DNA of 64,000 nt from contig JAPDPK010000112.1 in NCBI GenBank assembly GCA_031772115.1, positions 1,054,001 to 1,118,000 of the forward strand. The letters run 5' to 3'. A program made the position numbers and the translations under genes. Below are positions 12,201-24,328 of the stretch, piece by piece; position 1 is the stretch's first letter, and each line of letters opens with the position of its first letter. The notes under the pieces are model-generated. The model was not told the origin of the DNA and did no database searches. It saw nothing but the letters and a program-made list of their open reading frames with translations. This stretch comes from Heritiera littoralis. Taxonomy: Eukaryota > Streptophyta > Magnoliopsida > Malvales > Malvaceae.

Positions 12201-12608
12201 GAGGACAGTTAACAGCAAAAACGTGGGCTCTGCAGTGTACAGCAAGTGTGACTACTGCACACAAAAGAAATTCTTCTTTCTTTTTGTCTTCAATTGCAAA
12301 ATAAAAAATATATACTATTTTCTACAAATACCGTATAAAAATACGTATTTCTTTTTTAATCATAAGAGTGAGAATGAAGAGAGAGAGCCGAGAGGAGTAT
12401 ATCAGAAGCCTCAGTGGCTTACTGTTTCTCTGATTTTGATGCATTGGCAGAAGTAAAAAAAACCAGAAGAAGAAAATGGCAGAAAAAATTTATAGAGAGA
12501 GAGTTTATGCTCTTGCTAAACCAAAGTAGTAGTTCTATCTCTTCTGCATTTTGGGTTTTTCATTTTCTTTTCTCTCTCACCTTCCAAGTTTTAACAGAAG
12601 AAAACCAG

Positions 12609-13703
12609 GTGGGTTTCTTTTTTGTAATTATTTTAGTTCTTTTGTTTTTATTTTTTGATCAATCTGCATTTTTGAGCATCTGGGATATCTAAAAGGTTTG
12701 AGCTTTGTTTTAAACCAGTTTGTTTTTCAATTATTTCCTTTTAATGTTTTCACTCCGACTTTTAATGTTGTCTGTGCTAGTTTTGATGCATGCAAGGGTC
12801 TATTTTTTGTTAAACACTGATGCGTTAGCCCTTTTCTTGAGTACCCATTTGATGCATTTGAAGTAAATTTTACATCTTGTTTTGATCAAGCTTTTGTTTT
12901 GAGTTCCTTCTTCATCTCCGGTAGTAGGTTTTTCTTTTTGATGTTCTCGCTCCTTGTGTCTGATTTTTAGGAATCTTTGAGATTTTTGATTAATGATTAT
13001 CTGGGTTTTGGTTAATGTTGATCGCCAAAATCTATTCTAGCCCTATGTTTACTTGCTTCTTATCAGAGTTAAAATCTAAATGAATGATCAATCTTGTTTT
13101 CTCTTTGCCTTGTATGTTTATATAGTTCATATTTGCACATAAGCTATTTGAAAGGATTGCCCTTGTTGTTGATTTGGATTTACTTTATTATGTTAATCGA
13201 AAGTCTGGAAGGATTTGTTTCCTTCCATAGTTTCTTCATGGATGCTCAAATATGTTTTTAAATGAAGATTTTTTTTTATTGCTTTATTGAGGTCTTCAAG
13301 TATTTTTGCTTCTCATCTTGCATTGTTGATATGATTCAAGGAGCTGACTCTGTCAAAGCTTTGTTTTTAAAGAGAAACTGCTATGGTATTAGCTCTGTTA
13401 TTGCATCATAGCTTCCAAATTGGTCTGTCTTTGGGGGCTTTTTAGTGGTTGAACATTATACGATGACCTTTGCTTTTATTTTTCTTTTGTCCTTGTCTGG
13501 ATATAACTGTATACTACCTATGCTTCAACTTCTATCACAGTTGACTATTGTCATTCAGGGTAGCTAAATCAATGATCTTTGTTTCATCTTAAGGTATTGC
13601 CATACATGGTACTTGCCTCTTTATGGCTTTGCTCATTATATCTGTTGATTGTGGTATAAAACTTATTTTTTTCGACATTGATGAATTCTTCATTCTTATG
13701 CAG
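12609..13703 (+). other. Putative 5'UTR intron of the FLZ gene
   Basis: A donor (AACCAG|GTGGGT) at 12609 follows a pyrimidine- and GA-rich leader, and an acceptor (TTATGCAG|TAAAG) ends at 13703, 85 bp before the start codon. The interval is T-rich, as plant introns are. Long leader introns often enhance expression in plants, but that is not shown here. The pairing of these two sites is inferred without transcript evidence. Confidence 0.55.
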
Positions 13704-13788
13704 TAAAGAATTGCCGGTTTTCTTGCTAGAAGATTGGGGGGTTTATAGATAATGCAGTGTAAGACAACACACTTCATAGGCTAGTTTG

Positions 13789-15078
13789 ATGGATGATAAT
13801 CTGATGGCTGATCCTGATTCAGAGTCCTGTTTTCAGTCTGATACATTGGGTTTAAGGTGTGTTAGCAACTCACTTTTCAATATTCCTGGATTCCTTGTTG
13901 GATTTAGCACTAAGGGTTCTTCGGACTATGATATGGTACGGAGCCCTACATCTCCTCTTGATTTGAGAGTTTTCGCAAATTTTAGCAGCCCATTTAGTGT
14001 TAGGTCTCCTAGACCATCATCCCAAAGTGGTTATCAGAAGAAGTGGGATTGCAGTAAGATAGGCTTGGGCATTGTGAATTTGCTGGCCGATGAAATTAAA
14101 CCAGATGGCGAAGATCTTGATTCTCCTAAGAGAAAGAATATAGTATTTGGACCACAGGTGAAGACTACTGGACCACAGGTGAGGACTACGTTTACTTATT
14201 CCTCAAGGTATCCTCATGAATTGCTCGGTAATTCTATGAAATCCAATTCTTTGCCTAGGAATTACGTAATTTCACAACTTTTCCAAGCCAGAAAACCCAA
14301 CACCAAATCAGGGGATTCTGGTCTTGTCCTTGGAAATGAGGAAGTGCCATTAGAACCCAAGCCAGGTTCCCGGTTTTCCAGTTCCTTTGTTGCCTCTACC
14401 CAAAGCTCCAATTTGAGTTCCAGAAGTTTTTGTTCAGAGAATAGAACCATCAGCATTAATAGTTCACCTCTGCCAATTGACAGAGCTTTGCAAGTAGATA
14501 ATTCTTTGGTAAGTAAACCAAGTTCACTTCCTATACCCCTTGGCCATAGCATGGGATCTCTCTCTGCACATGAGATAGAGCTTTCTGAGGATTATACTTG
14601 TATAATTTCTCACGGTCCAAATCCCAAAACAACTCACATTTTTGGTGACTGTATTTTGGAATGTCACAACAATGAGTTGACCAATTTTGACAAAAAGGCA
14701 GAACCAGGAGCCAAAGTGCCTCAACCAGGTAAGAGCGCAGAGACTTCAAGCGCTTTCCTCTCTGTTGAGTTTTTGAGCTTCTGTTACTCTTGCAAGAAAA
14801 AGTTAGAGAAGGATGAAGACATTTACATGTACAGGTTTCTACAATTCCCATCCCCTTGTGATTTTTACTTAAGTCTCATCTTGTTGTAATGGCTGAGTCT
14901 GTTTTTTTCTTCCGATTATTGCAGAGGTGAAAAGGCATTTTGCAGTTTTGATTGTCGGTCCGAGGAGATTTTCGCAGAGGAGGAAATGGAGAAAATCTGT
15001 TCTAATTCCTCCAATGGTTCTCCTGAGCAGAGTGATGATGAAGATCTATTCCTAATGGGTATGCCCATTAACATGTAA
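13789..15078 (+). CDS. FCS-like zinc finger (FLZ, DUF581) protein
   Basis: Two coding exons (13789-14834 and 14925-15078) encode 399 residues. The C-terminal FLZ domain has Cys332, Cys335, Cys355 and Cys359 (CX2CX19CX3C) with the family motif FCSFDCR. The single intron falls within the domain, after the first half of the Arg codon in MYRGEK; without splicing the finger is cut in two and the frame stops at 14889. The first 320 residues are Ser/Pro-rich and low in predicted order, with the LFNIPGF and SPTSPLD motifs typical of longer FLZ proteins. FLZ proteins bind SnRK1 kinase subunits and act as adaptors in energy and stress signalling. The start is the first ATG of the frame; an alternative lies five codons on (MADP). 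The exact FLZ paralogue is not assigned. Confidence 0.93.
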
Positions 15079-15352
15079 TGGGCTATAATTATGATTGCAT
15101 TTTGCAGGCTTCCATGCTAGGAGTGACAAAATTGCTGCAACCTTTTAATACCTGGATCATCTGTTCATAAAGAGCTGTTCATGTGAATCTGTTTGCAGCC
15201 ATGGATGATGGCAGCATAAATCGTGAGTAATGGATGGCACAGCATAGAGTTTGATAAAGTCCAGAGAGAGATATAATATTAGACTGTTGTTGCACTGTAA
15301 TTATGATTAGATGAGTTAGTAGTGGCCAGAAGCCCCATCTCATCAGTTTTCC

Positions 15353-15399
<47 letters not shown>

Positions 15400-16475
15400 C
15401 ATTGCTCTGGTGTGAGCTGTTGTAGAAGCCTCTTGGACCTGAAGAACTTGTTGAATCTTGAATGTTTTATTATCATTCACTCGGTTGGATGCTTTCTCTT
15501 TCGGATAATTCTTTTTAGTCTGCAGTTATCTTTCCTGCTCTTTGGCAATATATAACAACAAAATGGAGATTAATCTTATTTGTCTGCCATAGGTTCTACT
15601 TTCTAGTTTATGAATGTCAGTGGGGCTAATCTGTTTGTGATTTATTATGTCAATATCTTGAAAAATTTGAATTTACATGGTTGACTAGTAATGCTGAAGA
15701 ACATTGTTAGACTAACCGATCTTCCTCAACAGCTAATTATTTGTGTGTCAATGTTCAGTCCCAACTATGCTTTTCGTCCATTCTGCTGTATGGATGATAC
15801 ACTGACATCTTCCATTCATCTTGCTTGAATTTTAGTGTTGAAATTTCTGCATAGACATTTGATTTTTCCTGGAGAGTTCCTAGATAAAACCACTTGATTG
15901 TGTTATACATTTGTACCATGGTTTTTGCTCTCCAAGTTCTTCCAGACAGGAGACGGTCACTTAATTTCCCTGACTTTCTGGTGGCTGTCTTTACTCTCTG
16001 TTATTGTATTGAAAGTACATGTTGCGTGGAGGTGCTTGAGAAGTTAAATGCTGGTTGACGTGTAGGCGTAGCTATGGTCTAGGAAATGTAGCAGCTACTA
16101 ACTTATTTATCAAGTTATAGCCCTCATGTGACGTCCAGCCAAAATAAGGGAAGCTACCTGTTTATCTGTAAATGGTGTCCTGATTTTCTGCTCCAATCTG
16201 GCAAGAGATTAGGCTAGGCTGATCCAAAGGATTTTGGTAATAACTAAAACCATATAGTCAAAGGCACTCACTCGATACATTGGGCTGAAATTCATTGCAT
16301 GCATAATTCTTGTAAAATCTGGTTTTTATTCTTTTGGAGTGATTATAGATATCTTTATCTATTTTACGGTTTAAGATTAATTTCATTTGAGCCGGTAGTG
16401 ATAAACGATAAAATTCTTTTAACAGTGACGATTTCAAGATTCAAATCATGTTCAAATGTTTAAAAAAAAAATTTA
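15079..16475. other. FLZ 3'UTR and intergenic DNA
   Basis: The 3'UTR probably extends a few hundred bases past the stop. A perfect (TA)n microsatellite lies at about 15358-15396. The rest holds no gene signal. Confidence 0.6.
15358..15396. repeat. (TA)n microsatellite
   Basis: About 19 uninterrupted TA units, in or just beyond the FLZ 3'UTR, and likely length-polymorphic. Confidence 0.95.
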
Positions 16476-16480
16476 TTTTC

Positions 16481-16773
16481 TGTAGAAATTATATAGACTT
16501 CAAGAAATAGGTAGCAAGAAGATAAGAAGAGAAACGAAGATGAAGAAGAAAAAGAATAGTATGTAGATACAGAGGATATGATAAAACTGTGGAAGAATTC
16601 TTATTCTCAAATGATAAACTTGTACAGCTATTTAAAGAAATACAATGACACGGTTATTTAACAGAATCTGCAGTTAAAACTAACTAGATAAAGAACTATC
16701 AGTTATGGTAGTTGAGTTAGTTTTGACAGTTGGCTAACTCAGCTAACATAGCTGTTAGTCACATTCCTTAACA
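16481..16773 (-). repeat. 3' LTR of the 16.5-kb copia element
   Basis: 293 bp, opens TGTAGAAATT and closes CCTTAACA in plus orientation. Four substitutions against the partner LTR at 20924-21216 (about 1.4%). Confidence 0.97.
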
Positions 16774-19700
16774 TTCCCCTGCAAATGCAGTTCTCTTCGA
16801 TCCTTCTCTTTCACTGTTGAGGGTTGAACTGTGAGCTTAGATCTCAGTCTTAGAAAGTTGGAGGAAGATAATGGCTTTGTGAAAATATCAGCTATTTGAT
16901 CATAAGCTGGTATGTGACTGACAGCAATGACCTTTTGTAATACTTTCTCTCTGACAAAGAAGATATCCAACTCCAAAAGCTTTGTTCTTGCATGTTGAAC
17001 TGGATTAGCTGATAGGGCAACAGTGGAAAGGTTGTCACACCATATATGAGGTTTGGTTGGAAAATCAAAACATATCTCGGACAAAAGGGATTGAATCCAT
17101 GTAATTTCAGCTGTGAGATGAGCCAAGCTTCTGAATTCTGCCTCTGTGCTGGATCGAGAGACAGTGTGCTGTTTCTTAGAACTCCATGCAACTAAATTTG
17201 AGCCTAAAAAGACACAGTATCCAGAGATTGATTGTCTATCATCTATATCAGCACCCCAATCAGCATCAGTAAACCCTGTGAGGTGAAGAACTGAGGAAGG
17301 TTTCATTAAAAGTCCATGGTGTAAGGTCCCACACAAGTATCTAAAAATTCTTTTCACAGCTTTCCAGTGAGTATCAAGGGGCTGGTGCATGAACTGAGAG
17401 ACCTTGCTAACACAGTAGGCAAGTTCAGGTCTGGTAATGGTAACATATTGTAGGGCTCCCACGGCACTTTTGTACATTTGAGGATTGTCTATAGGAGAGC
17501 CATCAGTAGTTGAAAGCTTTAGAGAACTAACCATAGGCGTAGGCAATGGTTTTGCATCTGTCATATGAAATTTTTGTAGTAGGTCTTTGATATACTTGGT
17601 CTGAGAAAGTAAGATCCCAGTAGGAAGACTTGTTACCTCAATACCAAGAAAAAAATTCAAGGGGCCAAGATCTTTGAGAGAAAAAGCTTTGTCCAGATCG
17701 TGAATGAGTTTGGTGACTTCACTTTCTGAGCTGCCAGTTATGATAATGTCATCAACATATACTAAGACATAGATTGTGAGAGCAAAGACCTTCTTAATGA
17801 AAAGAGATGGATCAGATTTTGATGACATGAACCCTTGTTGAAGAAGAAAAGAATGAAGCTTGTCATACCAGGTTCTTGGTGCCTGCTTCAGCCCATATAT
17901 GGCTTTGTGCAACTTACAGACAAGCTGTTGACTACTGTTCTGAACCTCAAACCCAGAAGGCTGCTGCATGTACACTTCCTCAGATAATGTGCCATTTAAA
18001 AAGGCATTATTTACATCAACTTGTCTAATGCTCCAGCCTCTAGACAATGCAATAGTTAAAATAACTCTGATAGTTACTGGTTTTATAACTGGACTGAAGG
18101 TTTCACCATAATCAATTCCAGCTTGCTGTAGATAGCCCTTAGCAACTAATCGAGCTTTATACCTTGCCATTGATCCATCTGAGTTCCTCTTGAGCTTGAA
18201 CACCCATTTACAACCCACAATTGACCTATCTGAGGGACAAGGAACTAGGGACCAAGTATTATTTTTTATCAATGCACCATATTCTGTTTGAACAGCCTCT
18301 GCCCATTTTGTATGTTGAAATGCCTGATCAACTGTAAGGGGTTCTTGTGTATCAAGGTCAGCTAGGTATGTCTTTGGTTTGAAGATACCATTCTTGGATC
18401 TAGTGGTCATGGTATGCTGATTATTCACAGAGTGTGGTACTGGTCCTAGTATAGAAGGTTGGCTGTTATGCTGTAAAGGAGAGGAATGATGAGTGATAGG
18501 ACTAGAAGAAGGAGTTGAGGATAGACTTGGAGATAAGAAGGATAAGTTTTGAGATAAAGGGGAAAAGGAGGATGGTGAGAGAGATTTAACAACTGGAAGA
18601 GGTGAAGAAGAATGAAGATCAGAATCTGTTTTATCAGTAGTTGTTTTAGAAAACATATCTGAATATGGAAACTTGGTTTCATCAAAAACTACATGCCTAG
18701 AGATGAACAGGTTGCTATTTGCATCTAAACATTGATAACCCTTGTGAGTGGGACTATAACCGAGAAATATACAAGGTGAAGATCTATAGTCCATCTTTTT
18801 ATTATGAAATGGCCTGAGTTAAGGAAAGCAAAGACAACCAAAAGTTTTAAAGAAAGAGTAATCTGGTCTCACCTTGTGAAGAACTTCAAATGGTGACTTT
18901 GAGTGAAGAATTGTACTAGGTAGTCTGTTGATAAGAAACACTGCAGTAGAAAAGGCTTCAGACCAAAAATTGAAAGGAAGAGAAGCTTGAGAAAGTAGGG
19001 TAAGGCCAGTCTCAACAATATGTCTGTGTTTTCTCTCAACAACTCCATTTTGTTGGGAAGTATGTGGACAAGGGTGTCTGAAGATAATCCCTTCAGAAGC
19101 AAGGAAGGATGAAAAACTTCGAAATTCACCTCCCCAATCAGTTTGTAGGACTTTTATGGTAGTTGAGAATTGTTTTTCAGCCATTTTCTTAAAGTGTATG
19201 AAGGAAGGTAAGGCTTGATTTTTGGTTTGTAAAAAATATATCCACGTGTATCTTGAAAACATATCAATGAAAGAAATGTAATATTTGAACTCATTTCCAG
19301 AAATATATGGGGTAGGACCCCAAAGATCAACTTCTATAACTTGTAAAGGTGAACAGTAGGTAGTGTTAGAAGAAGAAAAAGGAGTCTGTGACTCTTTGCT
19401 TGTTGACAATGAATATAAACACTCGTTTTATTTATGTTTGAAGGGATATTACAACTGGATAGAATTTTTGATACAACAGAATGATGAGGGTGTCCTAAAC
19501 GTTTATGCCAGAGTTCAAAAGAACCTGCTGTAGTTGCAGTATGTACAAACAGATTGGAGGTTGATGAGTTTATAGGATAGTTGGATTCTGCAGTGGACTT
19601 ATCTAAATCCAGATTAAACTTGTACAAACCATCCTCAAGAGTCCCTTTGAGAAGTACTTCCTTGGTTGTAAGATCCTTCACAAGGCAAAAATCAGAGTAG

Positions 19701-20924
19701 AATTCAAATAAAACATGATTATCTTTGCAAAATTGTGATACTGACAGTAAATTTTTGGTTATTTGAGGAACATGAAGGATATTGTTCAATTTGAGTGAAT
19801 TAAAAGGAGTTTTAACAGTAGAACAGCCTATACCTGCTATGCTAATGCCAGCACCATTTCCCATGTGAACTTGACCAGTAACATTATACATAGATCCAAG
19901 ATTGAGGTTCTCCATGGTGTTGGTGATGTGGTTGGTTGCTCCAGAGTCAGAATACCAGGAGGAATCCAGAATTGTACTAGGTGTAGCCACCATAGCCTCT
20001 GTATTATGAACTTGATGTGGAGGAAAAGAGTTCTGTTGGGGTGAAAATCTGGGAGTAACAGATGATTCTCCTGGTTCTGGATTGAAAGAGATGTCAAATC
20101 GATGATAGCACCTGTGGACTGTGTGGCCAAGTTTTCCACATAGCTGGCATTGAGGTTTTGAGCTACTAAAACCTCTGCCCTTAAACCTTCCTCTACCTCT
20201 GAAGCTTCTTCCACCAACTGACCCTCGAAAATTCTCAAACTTCCTTTGTTGCACAACCATATTGGCAGAAGATATAGGTGTATCATTAAAAGATGAATTC
20301 TGGAGATTTCTTGACTCTGTTGCAAAGAGAAGAGCTGAAGTTGTCTTCCAATTTGGTAACTCTTTTTGTGTGGAGATCGCAGCAATAATAGCATCATATT
20401 CTTGACCCAATCTTGATAAGGCAGTGTGCACCAGCTCAGTGTCACTCATCTTGCAACCACAAGATTGCAATGTGTCCCATAGAGTCTTGATCTTTACAAG
20501 ATATTCTTTCATACCAAGTGAACCTTTCTTCATATTCTGAAGTTGCCTTTTGTATTGTATAATTTTTGCATTAGTTTGGGATGCAAAATATTCTTCAACT
20601 GCCTCCCAAAGTTCTTTGGTGGTGTCACAGCCAACGAGACTTGGCAGAACTTGACTGCTTACAGAGGAAAGAAGCCATGAAACCAGGAGTTGATCTTGTC
20701 TATCATAAAGATCAAACTCAGAAGTCCCTTCTTTTGGAGTAGGTTGAGTTCCATCTATAAAGCCTTTTGAGCCCGTAACCTCTGAGAGTGGCCACTACTT
20801 GTTGTTTCCACAGCAAGAAATTGTTGTCATCCAACTTTACTGTAATGGCTTGTGATCCTGGGTTGAATATCGAACAAGATGAAGCTGAATCTTTCAGAGT
20901 GATCGTTGCCTGCTCTGATGCCAT
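16755..20924 (-). pseudogene. copia gag-pol polyprotein, disrupted
   Basis: The N-terminal gag piece (20924 to about 20760) starts MASEQATITL and loses frame near 20760 by what looks like one extra base in an A run. The next open segment (20533-19334) carries gag, a CX2CX4HX4C zinc knuckle (CQLCGKLGHTVHRC), the protease motif DSGATNH and the LWHKRLGH pre-integrase motif. A second frame change, probably a lost C, falls near 19380. Integrase follows (19409-18819) with catalytic DLWGP, TDWGGEF and the Glu of NGVVERKHR, then an in-frame TAA at 18819-18821. The RT/RNase H segment (18794-16755, 679 residues) is intact, with YVDDI and TDADWG, and its stop lies inside the 3' LTR. Confidence 0.95.
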
Positions 20925-21216
20925 GTAGAAATTATATAGACTTCAAGAAATAGGTAGCAAGAAGATAAGAAGAGAAAAGAAGATGAAGAAGAAAAAGAAT
21001 AGTATGTAGATACAGAGGATATGATAAAACTGTGGAAGAATTATTATTCTCAAATGATAAACTTGTACAGCTATTGAAGGAAATACAATGACACGGTTAT
21101 TTAACAGAATCTGCAGTTAAAACTAACTAGATAAAGAACTATCAGTTATGGTAGTTGAGTTAGTTTTGACAGTTGGCTAACTCAGCTAACATAGCTGTTA
21201 GTCACATTCCTTAACA
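20924..21216 (-). repeat. 5' LTR of the 16.5-kb copia element
   Basis: 293 bp. The polyprotein start codon overlaps its inner border (complement 20922-20924), so the gag frame begins at the first base of the LTR junction. Confidence 0.97.
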
Positions 21217-21221
21217 TTTTC

Positions 21222-22046
21222 ATTTCTTTCAATCATTTAGTGGTCTAAAATTTGCTTTTGTATATCATGATTTTGAGCCATGAAATTTGGTGGTGAGCCA
21301 AATAATTATAATTAGTTAATCGCACCCACCCGGCAATAAAACCATCCTTTTCATAAGAAGACCAAAAGCAGTGGTCCAATGGACTCGTGTTTGTCATAAG
21401 AAGCTTTGCAATTCCCCCACTCGATTCAGTCTCAGTCAGATAGAGCAGCAATTAAACGTGGGTTCATTTCACTCCTTTCATCGTCGAAAAAAAAAAGGTC
21501 TGTTATGAAAAATGGGGACGAAAATAAACATCTAATTTAAACTATTTTCTTAGTTTTTCTAACATCTTCTCAGATTGGGTTCTGACTGGTTTCCAGTGCA
21601 AATGAAGCGGACCCCTGATTTTTTGTTGAGATTGGTAATGGATTTTCCATAAACATAGGAGAATTATGAGAAGGAAGATAAGAGGATTACATTTTAGTGA
21701 AAAGAGTTGAGTGACGTGGCAAACTAACTTGCGCAGGTTGAGGATAAAAGTTGCACTTTTCTTACTTGGCAATTATGTATTGTTGAAATTGGCGTTGGGT
21801 AAATCTCTTGAATCTTGGTCGCTTGATCCACCATTTCAGCTCACATGGATTGGATATGGACCTCTTTGTAATTTGACCTATATCTCTCTTGGAATTACCC
21901 ATATGCCCCCTCGCCATGCCTAAGATATTTTCCAAATAATAAAATTTTCTCTCTCTATAATTTAAATTCATGTAGTATTGAATATAACACTCTTTAGTCT
22001 CATAAGTTCGAATCTCATTTTATAGACTGAAATTTGAGATATTAAT
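21222..22046. other. Intergenic DNA, no gene seen
   Basis: Unremarkable AT-rich sequence between two mobile elements. Short open frames on both strands here have no recognisable domain. Confidence 0.6.
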
Positions 22047-22049
22047 TTA

Positions 22050-23295
22050 GGTCATGTTTGGTGTATAAGATGAGGATAAGATAAGATAATATAAGATTAT
22101 TGATAGGATAAGATTATATTATATCATCATATCTTATGTTTGGGTGTACAAGGATTAAGAATAAGATATAATGATTTTTTATGTCCTTCACAATATTTGT
22201 TATGTGTAAAATTAAAAATAGTATAAAATAATTTTTTTAAGTACTCTTTTTTAAAGTAACATAATTTAAATTTATAATTTTTTATTATAAATATAAATAA
22301 AATATTAAAAATTAAAAATTAAAAATTTAAATATTATTTATAATTTTACAATTAATAGGCCAATTTATTAGCTGATTTTTTAATAAAAAATTACTTCTAA
22401 AAAATTTATATTACTTTTTCAAAAAAATTGTTTTGTTAAGAAATGAATTTTTATAAAAAGCATTTTCTGTATTTTTTCATTTTGTTTTTATTTCTTTTAT
22501 ATGATTTAAATTTAAAATTATTTTTTATTATAAATTAAATATATTTTTTTAGAAAATTGAGTTTTTCTTGAAAATAAGTTTATTTTTTAATTACATTAAA
22601 ATTTCCAAAAGACTGTTTTTAAATATTTTTCTTTATTTTTATGGTTTCTTTATCTTCCTTTTTTTTGTCAATTATAAGGAAATATAGAAAACAAAAAAAA
22701 GAAAATACAAGTTAAATTTAATAATTCAATTTTGATGAATTAAAAAATTTATAATTTCTAATAATTTGTGGTTAATTGTCATTTTTCTTTCATTTATTTT
22801 TCAGGGAAAAAGAAAAAAATTAAGAAAGAAAAAATAAAAATTTAAATGTAAGAAAAACCTAGTTAAAAAATATATTTTATAATAATTTTTATTTTTGAAA
22901 ATTTATTTCTAAAAAATAATTTTAAAAAATGTGTACAAGAAAATATTATTTTATCAAAATTATAGTTTTTCTTTAATCAAAAACAAGAAAAAAAAGAAAG
23001 AAAAAGAAGGAAAAATGAAAAAGAACGAAAAAAATTATATTAACTAATTAAAGATCCTTACTATTTTATTAAATGTTTAAGTTAATTTTTAAATATAAAT
23101 GTTAAGGATAAAATAATAAAATATGAGTATTTATTCCTAATCCTATGGGATTAGGAATAATCCTCACCTTTTGAAGAAGATTGAGTTATTCTATACTAAG
23201 AGGATGACTAATCCTCCTTGCAATCCAATCCTCCCCTTAATGTGTGCACCAAACATAAGATATGATAATTATCATCCTATGTACTAAACATGAGC
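22050..23295. mobile_element. PIF/Harbinger-like non-autonomous element, 1.25 kb
   Basis: Ends GGTCATGTTTGG and, read inward from the right, GCTCATGTTTAG, flanked by TTA on both sides (22047-22049 and 23296-23298), the target site of PIF/Harbinger. Subterminal inverted sequences also match: CATATCTTATGTTTGGGTGT on the left against CACCAAACATAAGATATG on the right. The interior is extremely AT-rich and encodes nothing. Confidence 0.8.
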
Positions 23296-23298
23296 TTA

Positions 23299-23742
23299 AT
23301 GATAAGTATACATAAAATTTTAGTAAAAATTAAATTGATTTTTTCTTTTTCACAAATAATAATTTAACTTGTGACTTTTGGACAAATGCAAGAGCTTCCT
23401 ATTTCTTATGAGTTTTTCTCCTATTTCTAAATTGGGAGAGTTCAAGTTGAGTTCAGTCAATTATATTTAGAAAACACACAAATAATGCCCAAAAGGAGTC
23501 AAAATCATAAATGCAAATATGCAATAGAGTTAGAAATAAAATAAGAACAAAAATAAAACAAATCTAAGAAGGCAGACAAAGTGAAACAAAAAATTTATTT
23601 TAGAATATTTATATTTTATAATCAAATAGGGTTTTCGCGGTAATTATAACTTTCTAAGGCGGGCGTTTTTGTCTTTCCATAAGCTTCCATCGACAAAATC
23701 AGAAACTTGGGAAGATAGAGCAAGGTAAAAGCAAGCTTCTTT
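23299..23742. other. Intergenic DNA, probable original MFP1 promoter
   Basis: No gene. A TATATTTTATAA-like stretch near 23608-23620 followed by the GC-richer 23636-23700 could be the core promoter and leader start of MFP1, displaced from the coding start by the LINE insertion at 23750-24261. This is inference from position only. Confidence 0.35.
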
Positions 23743-23749
23743 CTCTTTT

Positions 23750-24261
23750 TTTTTTTTTTTGGTGAATAAGGAATTATCATTCAAACAGAAAAAGAAACAA
23801 TACAAACTAGCCCCTACTGGGGTTAAAGCAAACATCCCTAGGAAGGTAACAACCAAGCCTATCAAATAAGAGGTTTGACAAAATGCAGTCAGGAGGATTT
23901 TCCAAATACAAAAAGGAAGATGAAAGCTGTCCTCCCAACTTCGCAAGCACGTCTGCAACTCCATTTGCTTCTCTATATATGTGTGATATTTTGACTTTCT
24001 CCAATTGCTGAAGGAGATACCTGCAATCCGAGATGATGGCACTATAAGAATGAGTAGAAGGGACATTATTAATCACATACCTGAGGATGCATTCTGAGTC
24101 AACTTCAACAATTAGATTTGAAATCCTTTTGTTAACAGCGATTTGGAGACCATCCCTTAAGCCCCAAAGCTCAGCACAAACACTGGAGGTTATTCCTAAG
24201 TTCCTCGTGTACCCACAAATCCAGTCTCCATTTGCATCTCTGAATACGCCACCAGCACCTG
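23750..24261 (-). mobile_element. 5'-truncated LINE, RNase H-like C-terminus and poly-A tail
   Basis: On the minus strand an open frame running from the 5' break at 24261 to about 23807 encodes an RNase H-like (RVT_3) domain with AGAGGVFRDANGDW, CAELWGLRDGLQ, VEVDSEC and HIYREANGVADVLAKLG, the C-terminal domain of many plant L1-type LINEs. A short 3'UTR and a run of A (plus-strand poly-T, 23746-23760) follow. CTCTTTT flanks both sides (23743-23749 and 24262-24268), a plausible short target duplication. It is 5'-truncated, as is common for LINEs, and lies only 67 bp upstream of the MFP1 start codon. Confidence 0.88.
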
Positions 24262-24328
24262 CTCTTTTCTTTTCTATCTCAGTGTACTGAAAATCAATTT
24301 AAAGAAAAAAAAAAAAAACCTCATCGAG

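Larger units (their letters stand above)
16481..21216 (-). mobile_element. Ty1/copia retrotransposon, young but broken
   Basis: Complete element of 4736 bp with 293-bp LTRs at 16481-16773 and 20924-21216 that differ at only four positions, and a perfect 5-bp duplication TTTTC (16476-16480 and 21217-21221). On the minus strand the primer site TGGCATCAGAGCA (plus 20911-20923) abuts the 5' LTR and is a one-base variant of the tRNA-iMet site. The domain order GAG, protease, integrase, RT, RNase H defines Ty1/copia. The ITRs and polyprotein style suggest the Ale/Retrofit lineage, which is inference. Two frameshifts and one stop codon make the polyprotein non-functional. Confidence 0.96.

Noticed and set aside
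16360..16470. Possible SINE relic with a B-box-like AAGATTCAAATC and an A run.
   Set aside because: No credible A box or target duplication could be found.
22000..22045. B-box-like AAGTTCGAATCTC near 22005.
   Set aside because: No matching head, tail or duplication; only a fragment at best.
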